Notes: generated from the sequence alone by a model not told the origin. DNA of 64,000 nt from 2-12-FULL-35-15 sp036386835 (GCA_036386835.1 DASVUX010000011.1:372001-436000), one strand, 5' to 3'; counted from the first letter of the stretch, positions 33,489-42,932 are shown. Translations and numbers: made by a program.

Positions 33489-36140
33489 ATGAAAATACGC
33501 GGCATTTCTCTATCTAAATACTTATCCCTTTTTATATTACTTGCTCTGCTTGGCTCCTGTTCTACCACTAAGAACACTGTTATGCACCGGGGCTGGCATA
33601 ATATGAATGCCCGTTTCAACGGTTATTTCTATTCCAGGGAGAATATGAAAGAAACTGTGAAAAAGGTAGAAAAGGCACACCGCGATGATTTTACCAAGAT
33701 CGTTCCGATCTTCGTTTATCCCGACAACAGCACAGCCAAAAATTATTATGGTGATTTTGACAAAAGCATAAAAAAGTCTTCCGTGGTTATTCAGCGGCAT
33801 GCGATCGTCAGCAAAAAAACCAAGGAAGAAATCCCAAATGCCTGTCGCTGGATCGATGAGAATTACATGCTGATCGGACGCTCACATTTTTATAAGCGAG
33901 ATTACTTCTCCGCGCTGGAAGTATTTGAATATGTTTCAAAAAAGTATCCCAAGCCTGAAGCCAAATATGAAGGCATGCTCTGGATGATCCGCACCACGAA
34001 CGAGATCGGCAGCCTTTCACAATCGGAACCTGTTATCGACCAGATCAGGAATGCCAAGGACTTTCCAAAGGACAGGGTCTTTCAGCGGGATTATGCAGCA
34101 GTAACTGCCGATTATTATATCAAGCGTGGCGAGTACGCGCCCGCCATACGAAATCTTACAAAAGCCATTACCTTAACAAAGAATAAAAAAACCCGGGCAC
34201 GTTATACGTTCGTCCTGGCCCAGCTCTACGAAAAAACCGGCGATAACGCCAAAGCATCGCAGTTTTACAGCATGGTACCCAAAATGCACCCCCAGAACTA
34301 TGAGATGGAATTTACTGCCAGGATCAACCGTGCCAAGATGTATGATGTTACGGGAGATACGAAAGGCATCAAGAGGGAGCTGATGAAAATGCTGAGGGAT
34401 GATAAGAATACGGAGTACCGTGACCAGATTTATTATGTTCTTGCAGACATTGCTTACAGGGAAAAGGATATTCCGCTTGCATTGAATCATCTTAATAATT
34501 CCATCCGCGAAAGCACAGGGAATGGCACCCAGAAAGCATTATCCTATTTAAGGCGTGCTGATATTTATTTCGACCAGACAGAATATAAGCTTGCGGAAGC
34601 CAATTACGACAGCACCATGAGTTTCCTGCCGAAAGAATATCCTGATTATCCGCTCATCGCTGAAAAGAAGAAGAGCCTTACAGCACTCGTAACAAACCTT
34701 AAGACGATTGCTTTCGAGGATAGCATGCAGGTGATGGCAAAGATGCCTCTAAAAGAACGAAACGCAGCAATTGATAAGATCATTGCCCAGATAGAGGAAG
34801 AAGAAAGGCTTGCAGAAGAGGCAAAACAGAATGAGCAGAATAATATCCTCCTTCAGACACAAAACGCGACTCCTACCACCCCAGTAGCAGGAAATACAGG
34901 GGCCTGGTATTTTTATAATCCATCTACAGTTGGATTTGGTGTAGGCGAATTCACTAAAAAGTGGGGAAGCAGGAAGCTGGAAGATAACTGGAGGCGCAGC
35001 CAGAAGGATGAGGTGCTTGCTAATTCAACCATTGATGATAATGGCGAACCGGTGGCTGATTCCCTGGATGAGAACAAAACGACTGCAGGAGCCAAACCGA
35101 AAGTCAAAGATAAAAAAGACCGTGCATATTATACCCAATCGATTCCGGTTACCCCGGAAGAACTTGCAAAATCAAACAACAGGATCCTGGATGCCTATTA
35201 TAATATAGGGTCTATCTATAAGGAGCAGCTGCAGAACAATGCAAAGTCGGTAGAAGCATTTGAAGAATTATTAAAGCGTTACCCGGAAAGCAAGTATAAG
35301 CTTTCGGCATATTACCAGCTTTACCGGACTTATCTTTCAATGAACAATAAGCCTCGTTCGGATTATTACAGGGACCTGATCCTGAATGGCTCGCCAAATT
35401 CGGAATATGCAATGATCATAAAGAACCCGGAGTCGGCTAAGGATATTGCTGCGAAGCGCGACTTTGTGGAGAATTTTTATTCAGAAACTTACCAGCTTTA
35501 CCTCGAAGGCAGATACACGGAAGCCCTGGCGAACTGCCGCAAAGCCGACACACTTTATTCAAGGAACCCGCTGATGCCGCAATTTAGCTTTATAAAAGCA
35601 TTGAGTATTGGGCGGACACAGGATATCGATGCATTTGAACGGGCGTTAACCAGTATCGTAATTAAATATCCTAAAGATCCGGTTAAAGAAAAAGCACAGG
35701 AAATGCTGGACCTCATTAAAAGGCAGAAATCCGGGGTGACTGCCTCTGCAGATACGGCAGCAGCAGGAAAAGCAAAATTTATATTTAATGAAAAGGGCGA
35801 ATATTACTGGATCACCATTGTTGAGAACGGGAAAGGGGACATTAATAAATTTAAGACAACGATATCCAATCTTAATTCCGAATCGTTCAGCATGGAAGAG
35901 CTTCACATTTCAAATGTTTTCTTAAGTGCAAGTCACCAGCTGGTAACAGTTAAGACATTTGACGGAAAAGAAAAGGCTATGAATTACTATAATTTCATGA
36001 AGGGAAAGAAAAATGCATTTAGTGATCTTGCTCCCGGCACATACCAGTCAATCGTTATCTCCGCAGAGAACTATACCACTTTTTATAAGGAAAAAAATAT
36101 AGATGAATACCAGCAGTTTTTCACTCAAAATTTCAAATAA
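33489..36140 (+). CDS. T9SS lipoprotein PorW/SprE-like, TPR-rich
   Basis: An 883-residue lipoprotein of the type IX secretion and gliding machinery, known as PorW in Porphyromonas and SprE in Flavobacterium. The signal is LFILLALLGSC; the mature N-terminus has WHNMNARFNGYFYSRE, a hallmark of the family. Many TPR units follow (for example FEYVSKKYPKPEAKYEG and YYQLYRTYLSMNN). I use the ATG at 33489; a TTG at 33477 is in frame but less likely. It explains why T9SS cargo with C-terminal sorting domains is encoded in this window. Confidence 0.85.
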   Translation: MKIRGISLSKYLSLFILLALLGSCSTTKNTVMHRGWHNMNARFNGYFYSRENMKETVKKVEKAHRDDFTKIVPIFVYPDNSTAKNYYGDFDKSIKKSSVVIQRHAIVSKKTKEEIPNACRWIDENYMLIGRSHFYKRDYFSALEVFEYVSKKYPKPEAKYEGMLWMIRTTNEIGSLSQSEPVIDQIRNAKDFPKDRVFQRDYAAVTADYYIKRGEYAPAIRNLTKAITLTKNKKTRARYTFVLAQLYEKTGDNAKASQFYSMVPKMHPQNYEMEFTARINRAKMYDVTGDTKGIKRELMKMLRDDKNTEYRDQIYYVLADIAYREKDIPLALNHLNNSIRESTGNGTQKALSYLRRADIYFDQTEYKLAEANYDSTMSFLPKEYPDYPLIAEKKKSLTALVTNLKTIAFEDSMQVMAKMPLKERNAAIDKIIAQIEEEERLAEEAKQNEQNNILLQTQNATPTTPVAGNTGAWYFYNPSTVGFGVGEFTKKWGSRKLEDNWRRSQKDEVLANSTIDDNGEPVADSLDENKTTAGAKPKVKDKKDRAYYTQSIPVTPEELAKSNNRILDAYYNIGSIYKEQLQNNAKSVEAFEELLKRYPESKYKLSAYYQLYRTYLSMNNKPRSDYYRDLILNGSPNSEYAMIIKNPESAKDIAAKRDFVENFYSETYQLYLEGRYTEALANCRKADTLYSRNPLMPQFSFIKALSIGRTQDIDAFERALTSIVIKYPKDPVKEKAQEMLDLIKRQKSGVTASADTAAAGKAKFIFNEKGEYYWITIVENGKGDINKFKTTISNLNSESFSMEELHISNVFLSASHQLVTVKTFDGKEKAMNYYNFMKGKKNAFSDLAPGTYQSIVISAENYTTFYKEKNIDEYQQFFTQNFK

Positions 36141-36201
36141 TTGCTTGTTTTGAAGCGAAAAAGCTTATTTTTACAGAAGTCTACTATAAAAATCCTTAAA
36201 A

Positions 36202-36618
36202 ATGTTCAATAAAGCGATGGCCAAAAATATTTCAGAAACACCTTCGGTCAATATTATTGGTGCAGGTACCATTATAGAAGGGGATATAAATACCAATGGC
36301 GATATGCGGATAGATGGAGCACTTACAGGCACCATCAATGTAAAAGGCAAACTCGTTGTAGGCCCTTCGGGAAGTGTTGAAGGTGAGATTATTTGTCAGA
36401 ATGCCGATATCTCGGGGATGATAAAAGGGAAAATCGGGGTGGCGGAGTTATTAACACTCAAGTCATCATCGAAATTAACAGGGGATATTATAACAAACAA
36501 GATCGCTATTGAACCGGGAGCAGCATTCTCAGGTTCATGCAGTATGGGTGGAATAGTTAAAGACATTAAGAGTGGAGCAGGAACCGACAAAGTCAAGCTT
36601 ACCGAAAAAACAGCTTAG
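36202..36618 (+). CDS. Bactofilin (polymer-forming cytoskeletal protein)
   Basis: A 138-residue bactofilin. The central ~100 residues show the beta-helix repeat pattern: IIGAGTIIEGDINTNGDMRI, then GKLVVGPSGSVEGEII and ISGMIKGKIGVAEL. The short disordered tails are normal. Bactofilins form membrane-associated filaments. It precedes the ATP synthase genes, the usual order in Bacteroidota, and overlaps the AtpZ gene. Confidence 0.92.
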   Translation: MFNKAMAKNISETPSVNIIGAGTIIEGDINTNGDMRIDGALTGTINVKGKLVVGPSGSVEGEIICQNADISGMIKGKIGVAELLTLKSSSKLTGDIITNKIAIEPGAAFSGSCSMGGIVKDIKSGAGTDKVKLTEKTA

Positions 36619-36805
36619 TAGTTACGCTAAATACTCAGCGATGGGGATCCAGATGGCCGCTATCATTGTGGGTGGGGTACTGGGCGGGATCCAGCTGGAT
36701 AAATGGCTCGCATTAAAATTCCCGGTATTTACACTGGTTTTTACACTTCTTTCCGTTTTCCTCGCTATGTATTATTTCATCAAGGATGTGATCAAAAAAA
36801 AGTAA
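36572..36805 (+). CDS. AtpZ/AtpI-like membrane protein
   Basis: A 77-residue protein with two membrane segments (MGIQMAAIIVGGVLGGIQL and FTLVFTLLSVFLAMYYFI), typical of AtpZ/AtpI accessory proteins that help assemble the c-ring or carry Mg2+. The conserved YAKYSAMGIQ precedes the first helix. The start is a GTG at 36572 that overlaps the bactofilin gene by 47 bp; a later start would cut the conserved N-terminus. Confidence 0.75.
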   Translation: MEQEPTKSSLPKKQLSSYAKYSAMGIQMAAIIVGGVLGGIQLDKWLALKFPVFTLVFTLLSVFLAMYYFIKDVIKKK

Positions 36806-36838
36806 TTCTGAAATCGGAGAAAAATTAACAAATTTAAG

Positions 36839-36919
36839 GTCATCCCGTGCCGCGACACAGGATCTGCTAATCAGAAATTGCTAATATTAATGAGATGCCG
36901 TGTCGTAGCACGGCATGAC
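36839..36919. repeat. Dispersed inverted repeat, copy 2
   Basis: GTCATCCCGTGCCGCGACAC at the left pairs with GTGTCGTAGCACGGCATGAC at the right. It lies between AtpZ and the next membrane-protein gene of the ATP synthase operon. Confidence 0.7.
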
Positions 36920-36957
36920 GGCCCGAAAGAGGGATTTCGTATAATTACCAGCCTGCT

Positions 36958-37335
36958 ATGACCAATATTCGTTCTTTTGCGCTAAAGCTTGCCATTTTCT
37001 CCCTTTTTACCCTTGCTGTTTTTTTCCTCTGGAAGCAATTCGCTGCAGAGCGCTTTCAAAGTGATTACATGCTCCCGCTCTGGGCTTTCTTTATTCTTAC
37101 CACATTTATGATCCATTATATCCTGGTTAGAGCAGATCATAAGGACCCAAAGCGTTTTGTGGGGTATTTTATGGGGATTACCGCGATCAAACTTTTCGGA
37201 TACCTGATCATCATTACCGTGTATGCACTAATAGTCGGAAAGGCTGCCTTAGGCTTTACCCTCTGGTTTTTGGTGCTGTACCTTTTATATAGTGGTTTTG
37301 AGGTAGTTATGCTGATGAAACATCTGAAAAAGTAA
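36958..37335 (+). CDS. Small polytopic membrane protein upstream of atpB
   Basis: A 125-residue protein with four predicted membrane segments (LAIFSLFTLAVFFLW, LWAFFILTTFMIHYIL, AIKLFGYLIIITVYALIV and LWFLVLYLLYSGFEVVML). Proteins of this size and place are regular in Bacteroidota ATP synthase operons and may be related to AtpI. Its function is inferred from position only. Confidence 0.7.
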   Translation: MTNIRSFALKLAIFSLFTLAVFFLWKQFAAERFQSDYMLPLWAFFILTTFMIHYILVRADHKDPKRFVGYFMGITAIKLFGYLIIITVYALIVGKAALGFTLWFLVLYLLYSGFEVVMLMKHLKK

Positions 37336-37414
37336 AGTTTGTCGTTCATAATCAATGCTTTGTGTTAGCGATAACTACACTCATCAAAATCGCTGAAAAA
37401 ACCCTTTTAAAATC

Positions 37415-37445
37415 TTTTAATTCTTGGTTTTATTGCCTAAGTTTG
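37415..37445 (+). promoter_or_regulatory. Candidate promoter of atpB
   Basis: TAAGTTTG at 37438-37445 matches the -7 element TAnnTTTG, with a T-rich -33 region near 37415. The spacing to the atpB ATG at 37483 leaves a leader of about 30 bases. It would allow atpB-G expression independent of the upstream accessory genes. Confidence 0.45.
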
Positions 37446-37482
37446 CACCCGAATTTAAAAAACGGAGTAATACTTTTCTGAA

Positions 37483-38646
37483 ATGGTTAATAAAATCAAC
37501 ATATTCAAGCATTTTTTACTGATCACCGGGCTGCTTTTTTTATCTTCTCCGGCTTTCTCTTATGAGCCGATTGACAAAGACAATTCCGAGCATGCTCAAA
37601 CCGCAGCTCATGAAGGGCATGACGGCCATTCAGAGAAATTCAACGCTGGAAAAATGATCCTCGAGCACGTTGCCGATAATCACCAGTGGCATTTATGGGG
37701 ACATACTTCTATCCCTCTTCCCGTTATCTTAAAAACAGACAAAGGGCTTGAAGTTTTTTCTTCTTCTCATTTCGGTCATGAAGGTGAAGGCCGGTATACC
37801 GGGAAATATTACACATACGGACTTGAAGAGGGAAGTGTTGTTGTAATTGACGAAGAGATCGGTGGAGTGAACGAAGCAGCAACCCATAATCTTACCGATT
37901 TTTCAATCACTAAGAACGTTGCCTCGATGTTCATCACCATGATCATCATGCTTTGGATCTTTCTTTCGGTTGCAAAAGCTTACACGAAGAATCCGGGGAA
38001 AGCGCCAAAAGGACTTCAGTCATTTGTGGAGCCCCTGATCATTTTTGTGCGTGATGATGTTGCAAAGCCAAGCATCGGTGAAAAGCGATACGAGCGTTTC
38101 ATGCCATTTCTTTTGACAGTTTTCTTTTTTGTAATGATCAGCAATTACATGGGCCTTATTCCATTTTTCCCGGGAGGGGTTAATCTTACAGGAAGCATTT
38201 CTGTAGCGATGGTGCTCGCAGGCTTTACGCTGATCATCACATTCTTCGTTGCGAACAAGCATTACTGGCAGCACGTTTTCGCAATGCCGGGTGTGCCTAT
38301 TCCGGTGTTGATCATCTTAACCCCGATCGAGATCCTTGGCCTGTTCCTTCGACCATTTGTATTAATGATCCGATTGTTCGCGAACATTACTGCAGGCCAC
38401 ATTATTGCTCTTGCCTTCTTCAGTCTTATCTTCATCTTCGGTGAGATGAATACCGGATTAGGATTGGGAGTTTCATTATTCTCACTTGTATTTACGGTAT
38501 TCATGGGTTTCCTTGAGTTGCTGGTTGCATTCCTCCAGGCATACGTTTTCACTTTATTATCTGCCATTTATTTCGGTTCAGCAGTAGATGAGGGTCATGA
38601 TGTTCACAATCACGTGGATGACCATGCAGTAAGTAAAGCACACTAA
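37483..38646 (+). CDS. atpB: F1Fo-ATP synthase subunit a
   Basis: Subunit a forms the proton half-channels of Fo. At 387 residues it is longer than E. coli AtpB because of an N-terminal signal-like segment (FLLITGLLFLSSPAFSYEP) and a histidine-rich domain (HEGHDGHSEKF, HLWGHTS) usual in Bacteroidota. The membrane part has the conserved arginine in PFVLMIRLFANITAGH and the C-terminal helices. His-rich residues could bind metal or tune proton access. Confidence 0.93.
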   Translation: MVNKINIFKHFLLITGLLFLSSPAFSYEPIDKDNSEHAQTAAHEGHDGHSEKFNAGKMILEHVADNHQWHLWGHTSIPLPVILKTDKGLEVFSSSHFGHEGEGRYTGKYYTYGLEEGSVVVIDEEIGGVNEAATHNLTDFSITKNVASMFITMIIMLWIFLSVAKAYTKNPGKAPKGLQSFVEPLIIFVRDDVAKPSIGEKRYERFMPFLLTVFFFVMISNYMGLIPFFPGGVNLTGSISVAMVLAGFTLIITFFVANKHYWQHVFAMPGVPIPVLIILTPIEILGLFLRPFVLMIRLFANITAGHIIALAFFSLIFIFGEMNTGLGLGVSLFSLVFTVFMGFLELLVAFLQAYVFTLLSAIYFGSAVDEGHDVHNHVDDHAVSKAH

Positions 38647-38655
38647 AAAACATTG

Positions 38656-38689
38656 ACCCTGGCCGGGGAGCTTTGCCGGCAGCCAGGGA
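38656..38689 (+). other. RNA hairpin upstream of atpE
   Basis: CCCTGGC pairs with GCCAGGG, with an inner CCGG/CCGG pairing around GGAGCTTTG. It lies 45 bases before the atpE ATG and is not followed by T residues, so it is more likely an mRNA-stabilising or processing structure than a terminator. Confidence 0.5.
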
Positions 38690-38732
38690 CATTATTTCGA
38701 TCCGGTAAGGCAAAAACATAAAACAAATCACT

Positions 38733-38990
38733 ATGTTATCATCAGTATTATTACAGGAAGTAGCAACAGTAAGCACAACTTACGGTATTGCTGCATTGGG
38801 AGCTGGTTTAGCTGCAATCGGAGCTGGTATCGGTATTGGCCGTATCGGTGGATCTGCATTGGAGTCTATCGCTCGTCAGCCTGAAGCGATCAATGACATT
38901 CGTTCGAACATGATCCTTGCTGCCGCACTTGTTGAAGGTGCAGCGTTCTTTGCAATGGTTATCGGACTTCTTGTTGTCCTGATCAAGTAA
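38733..38990 (+). CDS. atpE: F1Fo-ATP synthase subunit c
   Basis: The 85-residue c-ring hairpin. Helix 1 is IAALGAGLAAIGAGIGIGRIG, the loop is ARQPEA, and helix 2 carries the ion-binding glutamate in LVEGAAFFAMV. The Gln of Na+-type rings is absent from helix 1, so a proton-type ring is likely. The mRNA is bracketed by hairpins at 38656 and 38999, which could favour the extra copies of subunit c. Confidence 0.95.
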   Translation: MLSSVLLQEVATVSTTYGIAALGAGLAAIGAGIGIGRIGGSALESIARQPEAINDIRSNMILAAALVEGAAFFAMVIGLLVVLIK

Positions 38991-38998
38991 GAATTAAG

Positions 38999-39031
38999 AT
39001 TGTCTGCAGGGTTGCTGCAGACAATTTTTTT
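38999..39031 (+). terminator. Terminator-like hairpin between atpE and atpF
   Basis: ATTGTCTGCAG pairs perfectly with CTGCAGACAAT around GGTTG and is followed by TTTTTT. By sequence it is a full intrinsic terminator, yet it lies inside the operon 9 bases after the atpE stop. It may act as a partial attenuator that lowers atpF-G relative to atpE. Confidence 0.8.
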
Positions 39032-39057
39032 AATTGATTGTTGAGTAGTAGCAGGTT

Positions 39058-39125
39058 GTCATCTCGAGCGTAGCCGAGAGATCTTGTTACCAAATAAAAA
39101 GATTCCTCCGCAAGGTCGGAATGAC
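39058..39125. repeat. Dispersed inverted repeat, copy 3
   Basis: GTCATCTCGAGCGTAGCCGA with internal GAGATCTTG, ending CCTCCGCAAGGTCGGAATGAC. It lies between atpE and atpF, after the terminator-like hairpin. Confidence 0.65.
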
Positions 39126-39177
39126 ATATAGTAAACCGGACAAAAATCGGCAAAACAAACATAAAAAACACAAAACA

Positions 39178-39672
39178 ATGGAATTAGTAAAACCCTCGAT
39201 CGGCTTAATTTTCTGGATGGTTGTTTCTTTCTCGATCATCCTTGTCTTATTGAAAACATTTGCATGGAAGCCGATCCTAGGCATGATCAAGGCTCGTGAA
39301 GAATCAATCGAAAATGCATTGCTTTCTGCAGAAAGAGCAAAGGAAGAAATGAAAGCATTACAGTCAAGCAACGAAAAGATCCTTGCAGAAGCAAGAGCTG
39401 AACGCGATGCAATGTTAAAAGATGCACGCGAGATCCGTGAGAAGATGATCGCTGAAGCTAAAGGAATTGCAAGCAAAGAAGGTGAGCGCATGCTTAGCTC
39501 AGCACGTGAGAATATCAAGAATGAAAAGAATGCTGCAATCACTGAGCTTAAAAACCAGGTAGCTTCTTTGTCAATCGAGATCGCTGAAAAAATTCTTAAA
39601 TCGGAATTGTCTTCTGATGAGAAACAAAAGCAACTGGTGAATACTTTATTAAAAGACGTTAACTTAAACTAA
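39178..39672 (+). CDS. atpF: F1Fo-ATP synthase subunit b
   Basis: A 164-residue peripheral stalk protein from the ATG at 39178. One N-terminal membrane helix (LIFWMVVSFSIILVLL) is followed by a long charged helix (KAREESIENALLSAERAKEE...). The length and layout are standard for the b subunit, which joins Fo to the top of F1 through delta. Confidence 0.93.
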   Translation: MELVKPSIGLIFWMVVSFSIILVLLKTFAWKPILGMIKAREESIENALLSAERAKEEMKALQSSNEKILAEARAERDAMLKDAREIREKMIAEAKGIASKEGERMLSSARENIKNEKNAAITELKNQVASLSIEIAEKILKSELSSDEKQKQLVNTLLKDVNLN

Positions 39673-39742
39673 ACGATTTCAAATTTCAAATCTCACAGTA
39701 GTGTGAAATTTGTAATCTGAAATTTGTAATCTGGAATCACAA

Positions 39743-40300
39743 ATGGAAGGCACAAGAGCAGCATCACGTTACGCAAAATCTTTTCTTGACCTCGCTCTTG
39801 AGCAGGGGACCCTTGAAAAGGCGCATGCCGATATGAAATTCATTGCGGAAGTTTGCAAGGGAAACCATGAATTCCTTACTTTCTTAAAGAGCCCTATCAT
39901 TAAGACGGATAAAAAACAGGCTGTCCTTAAAGCAATATTCAGCGGAAAGCTTGATAAAGTGACGGATGCATATATTCAGCTGATCACTGCAAAGAAGCGC
40001 GAGATGTATCTTGCTGAGATCGCAGAGGAATTCCTGAACCAGTACAACCAGAAAAAGCAGATCCTTAAAGCAGTTGTTACAACAGCCAATGGCATAGATG
40101 ATACAATCCGCAAGCAGGTAATGGAACTTGTTAAAGGCTCCACCAGCAGCGAAGTGATCCTTGAAGAAAGAATTAATAAGGACATTATCGGAGGCTTTAT
40201 TATCCGTGTAGGTGATAAGCAGGTAGATGCAAGCATTGCCCGGAAGCTGAATAACCTGAAGCGCGGGTTTAACGAGAATCCTTTTGTAAAAGAATTTTAA
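39743..40300 (+). CDS. atpH: F1Fo-ATP synthase subunit delta
   Basis: A 185-residue protein that binds the top of F1 and the b stalk. The N-terminal helical domain starts ASRYAKSFLDLALEQG, the family signature; the C-terminal end is VGDKQVDASIARKLNNLKRG, also conserved. Standard length. Confidence 0.93.
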   Translation: MEGTRAASRYAKSFLDLALEQGTLEKAHADMKFIAEVCKGNHEFLTFLKSPIIKTDKKQAVLKAIFSGKLDKVTDAYIQLITAKKREMYLAEIAEEFLNQYNQKKQILKAVVTTANGIDDTIRKQVMELVKGSTSSEVILEERINKDIIGGFIIRVGDKQVDASIARKLNNLKRGFNENPFVKEF

Positions 40301-40346
40301 GTTTTATTTACACATAACATTTAACGAATAACAAATAACTATAAAA

Positions 40347-41927
40347 ATGGCAGAAGTAAAACCGGCAGAAGTATCTGCGATCTTAAGACAACAATTATCC
40401 GGATTCAAATCGGAGCAGGAATTGGAAGAAGTAGGTACCGTATTGCAAGTAGGTGATGGTATCGCTCGTATTTACGGACTTTCAAAAGTTCAGTCAGGTG
40501 AGTTGATCGAGTTTGCCAGTGGATTAAAAGGAATTGTATTGAACCTTGAAGAGGATAACGTTGGTGCGGTAACTCTTGGTTCATCAAATGATATCAAAGA
40601 AGGTGACGTTGTTAAGCGTACCGGAAAGATCGCTTCTCTCCAGGTGGGTGAAGGAATGTTAGGCCGCGTTGTGGATACAATGGGTAACCCTATCGATGGA
40701 AAAGGTCCTATCACAGGAAAGTTATACGAAATGCCGCTTGAGCGTAAAGCCCCGGGAGTTGTTTACCGTCAGCCGGTAAATGAACCACTTCAGACAGGTA
40801 TCAAAGCGGTGGATGCAATGATCCCTATCGGGCGTGGTCAGCGTGAGTTGATCATCGGTGACCGCCAGACGGGTAAAACAGCTGTTGCGATCGATACGAT
40901 CATTAACCAGAAAGAATTTTACGAAGCAGGTCAGCCTGTATTCTGTATCTATGTAGCGATCGGTCAAAAAGGTTCTACAGTAGCAAACATTCAGCGTGTA
41001 TTGGAAGAGAACGGTGCAATGGCTTACACAGTTATTGTTTCCGCAACAGCTTCTGATCCTGCTCCAATGCAGTTCTACGCTCCTTTCGCAGGTGCTGCTA
41101 TCGGTGAGTTCTTCCGCGATTCAGGCCGTCCGGCTTTGATCGTTTATGATGATCTTTCCAAACAGGCGGTAGCTTACCGTGAGGTTTCCCTTTTATTAAG
41201 AAGACCTCCGGGACGTGAAGCTTATCCTGGTGACGTATTCTACTTACACAGTCGTTTATTGGAGCGTGCTGCGAAGATCAACCAGAACGATGAGATCGCT
41301 AAGAATATGAACGATCTTCCTGAGTCAATCAAAGGGATCGTAAAAGGTGGCGGTTCATTAACAGCTCTTCCAATTATTGAAACACAGGCAGGTGACGTTT
41401 CTGCATACATCCCTACAAACGTGATCTCCATCACCGATGGTCAGATTTTCCTTGAGGTGAACTTGTTCAACGCAGGTGTTCGTCCTGCAATCAACGTTGG
41501 TATCTCTGTATCACGTGTGGGTGGTAACGCCCAGATCAAATCGATGAAAAAAGTTGCAGGTACATTAAAGCTTGACCAGGCCCAATACCGCGAGTTAGAG
41601 GCATTCTCTAAATTCGGTTCCGACCTTGATGCTGCAACTAAATCAGTACTGGATAAAGGTGCACGTAACGTGGAGATCCTTAAGCAGGCGCAGTTCTCAC
41701 CTCAGCGTGTTGAGCAGCAGATCGCGATCATTTACCTGGGAACAAAAGGTTTATTGCGCGATGTTCCGGTTGCAAAAGTAAAAGAGTTTGAAGCAGAATT
41801 CCTTTCTTTCATGGAAGCAAAACATAAGAACATTCTGAATGATCTGAAAGCAGGTAAGTTCACTGACGAGATCACCGGAGTTCTTGAAGAAGCAGGAAAA
41901 GACCTTGCAAAGAAATATAAAAATTAG
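40347..41927 (+). CDS. atpA: F1-ATPase subunit alpha
   Basis: A 526-residue F1 alpha subunit. The P-loop is GDRQTGKT around 172-179, the family block PAINVGISVSRVGG lies near 385, and YREVSLLLRRPPGREAYPGDVFY is conserved. Alpha binds nucleotide without catalysis; the catalytic beta subunit is not encoded in this window. Confidence 0.97.
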   Translation: MAEVKPAEVSAILRQQLSGFKSEQELEEVGTVLQVGDGIARIYGLSKVQSGELIEFASGLKGIVLNLEEDNVGAVTLGSSNDIKEGDVVKRTGKIASLQVGEGMLGRVVDTMGNPIDGKGPITGKLYEMPLERKAPGVVYRQPVNEPLQTGIKAVDAMIPIGRGQRELIIGDRQTGKTAVAIDTIINQKEFYEAGQPVFCIYVAIGQKGSTVANIQRVLEENGAMAYTVIVSATASDPAPMQFYAPFAGAAIGEFFRDSGRPALIVYDDLSKQAVAYREVSLLLRRPPGREAYPGDVFYLHSRLLERAAKINQNDEIAKNMNDLPESIKGIVKGGGSLTALPIIETQAGDVSAYIPTNVISITDGQIFLEVNLFNAGVRPAINVGISVSRVGGNAQIKSMKKVAGTLKLDQAQYRELEAFSKFGSDLDAATKSVLDKGARNVEILKQAQFSPQRVEQQIAIIYLGTKGLLRDVPVAKVKEFEAEFLSFMEAKHKNILNDLKAGKFTDEITGVLEEAGKDLAKKYKN

Positions 41928-41999
41928 TATTAAGATATGAGCATTGAGATGTGAGACTGGTTCTCATATCTCATCTCTCTCATCTCACATCTATATAAA

Positions 42000-42878
42000 A
42001 TGGCAAATTTAAAAGAGGTTCGTAACCGTATCGTATCTGTAAGCTCTACACAGCAGATCACAAGCGCCATGAAAATGGTGAGTGCTGCAAAATTACGCAG
42101 GGCGCAGGATGCAGTTACTCAAATGCGTCCGTATGCTAATAAGCTGAAAGAGATCCTGGAGAACTTAAGTGCCAGCCTTGATAGTTCGGAAGGAGTATAT
42201 TCCAAGCAGCGCGAGGTGAAAAATGTTTTGCTGGTGGTTATCACTTCCAATCGCGGACTTTGTGGGGGGTTTAATGCCAACGTTATCAAAGCAGCAAGCC
42301 GTCTTGCCAAGGAAGATTATGCCGGGGCAAAGGTGAGTGTATTGACGATTGGTAAAAAAGGATCTGATTTTTTCAGGAAGACAGATTACGGGATTACCGG
42401 TACGGATATGCCGCGTCATCTGAATGAGCTTTTCGATAGTTTGACATTCACAAATGTGGCACCGGTAGCTGAAAAGATAATGCAGGCATTTGCTGCAGGG
42501 CAGTTTGACAAGGTAGAACTTGTTTACAACCAGTTTAAAAATGCCGCAGTGCAGATCACAACCGTTGAGCAGTTCCTTCCTGTAATGCCTCCTAAGAAAA
42601 CCGCATCTTCAAAAGCTGTCGATTATATTTTTGAGCCGAATAAAGAATTCATCGTTGAAGACCTTATTCCGCGTTCATTGAAGACACAGCTTTTCAAAGC
42701 AATGCTTGATTCATTGGCAGCAGAGCACGGGGCACGTATGACCGCTATGCACAAGGCTACTGATAATGCAGGAGCATTGATCAAAGAGTTGAAATTAAGC
42801 TATAACAAAGCGCGCCAGGCAGCAATCACAAACGAAATCCTTGAGATCGTTGGTGGTGCAGAAGCATTGAATAATTAA
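42000..42878 (+). CDS. atpG: F1-ATPase subunit gamma
   Basis: The 292-residue rotor shaft. N-terminal VRNRIVSVSSTQQITSAMKM and C-terminal YNKARQAAITNEILEIVGGA are the coiled-coil ends, and SNRGLCGGFN lies in the central Rossmann domain. It is the last gene of this operon; atpD and atpC do not follow, and a terminator does. Confidence 0.96.
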   Translation: MANLKEVRNRIVSVSSTQQITSAMKMVSAAKLRRAQDAVTQMRPYANKLKEILENLSASLDSSEGVYSKQREVKNVLLVVITSNRGLCGGFNANVIKAASRLAKEDYAGAKVSVLTIGKKGSDFFRKTDYGITGTDMPRHLNELFDSLTFTNVAPVAEKIMQAFAAGQFDKVELVYNQFKNAAVQITTVEQFLPVMPPKKTASSKAVDYIFEPNKEFIVEDLIPRSLKTQLFKAMLDSLAAEHGARMTAMHKATDNAGALIKELKLSYNKARQAAITNEILEIVGGAEALNN

Positions 42879-42897
42879 TTTATAACAATAATATTTG

Positions 42898-42932
42898 AAC
42901 ACCTCAGCTTGAAAAGGCTGAGGTGTTTTTTT
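42898..42932 (+). terminator. Terminator of the ATP synthase operon
   Basis: ACACCTCAGC with TT-GAAA-AG leads into GCTGAGGTGT and a run of T. A strong intrinsic terminator 20 bases after the atpG stop. Confidence 0.9.
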
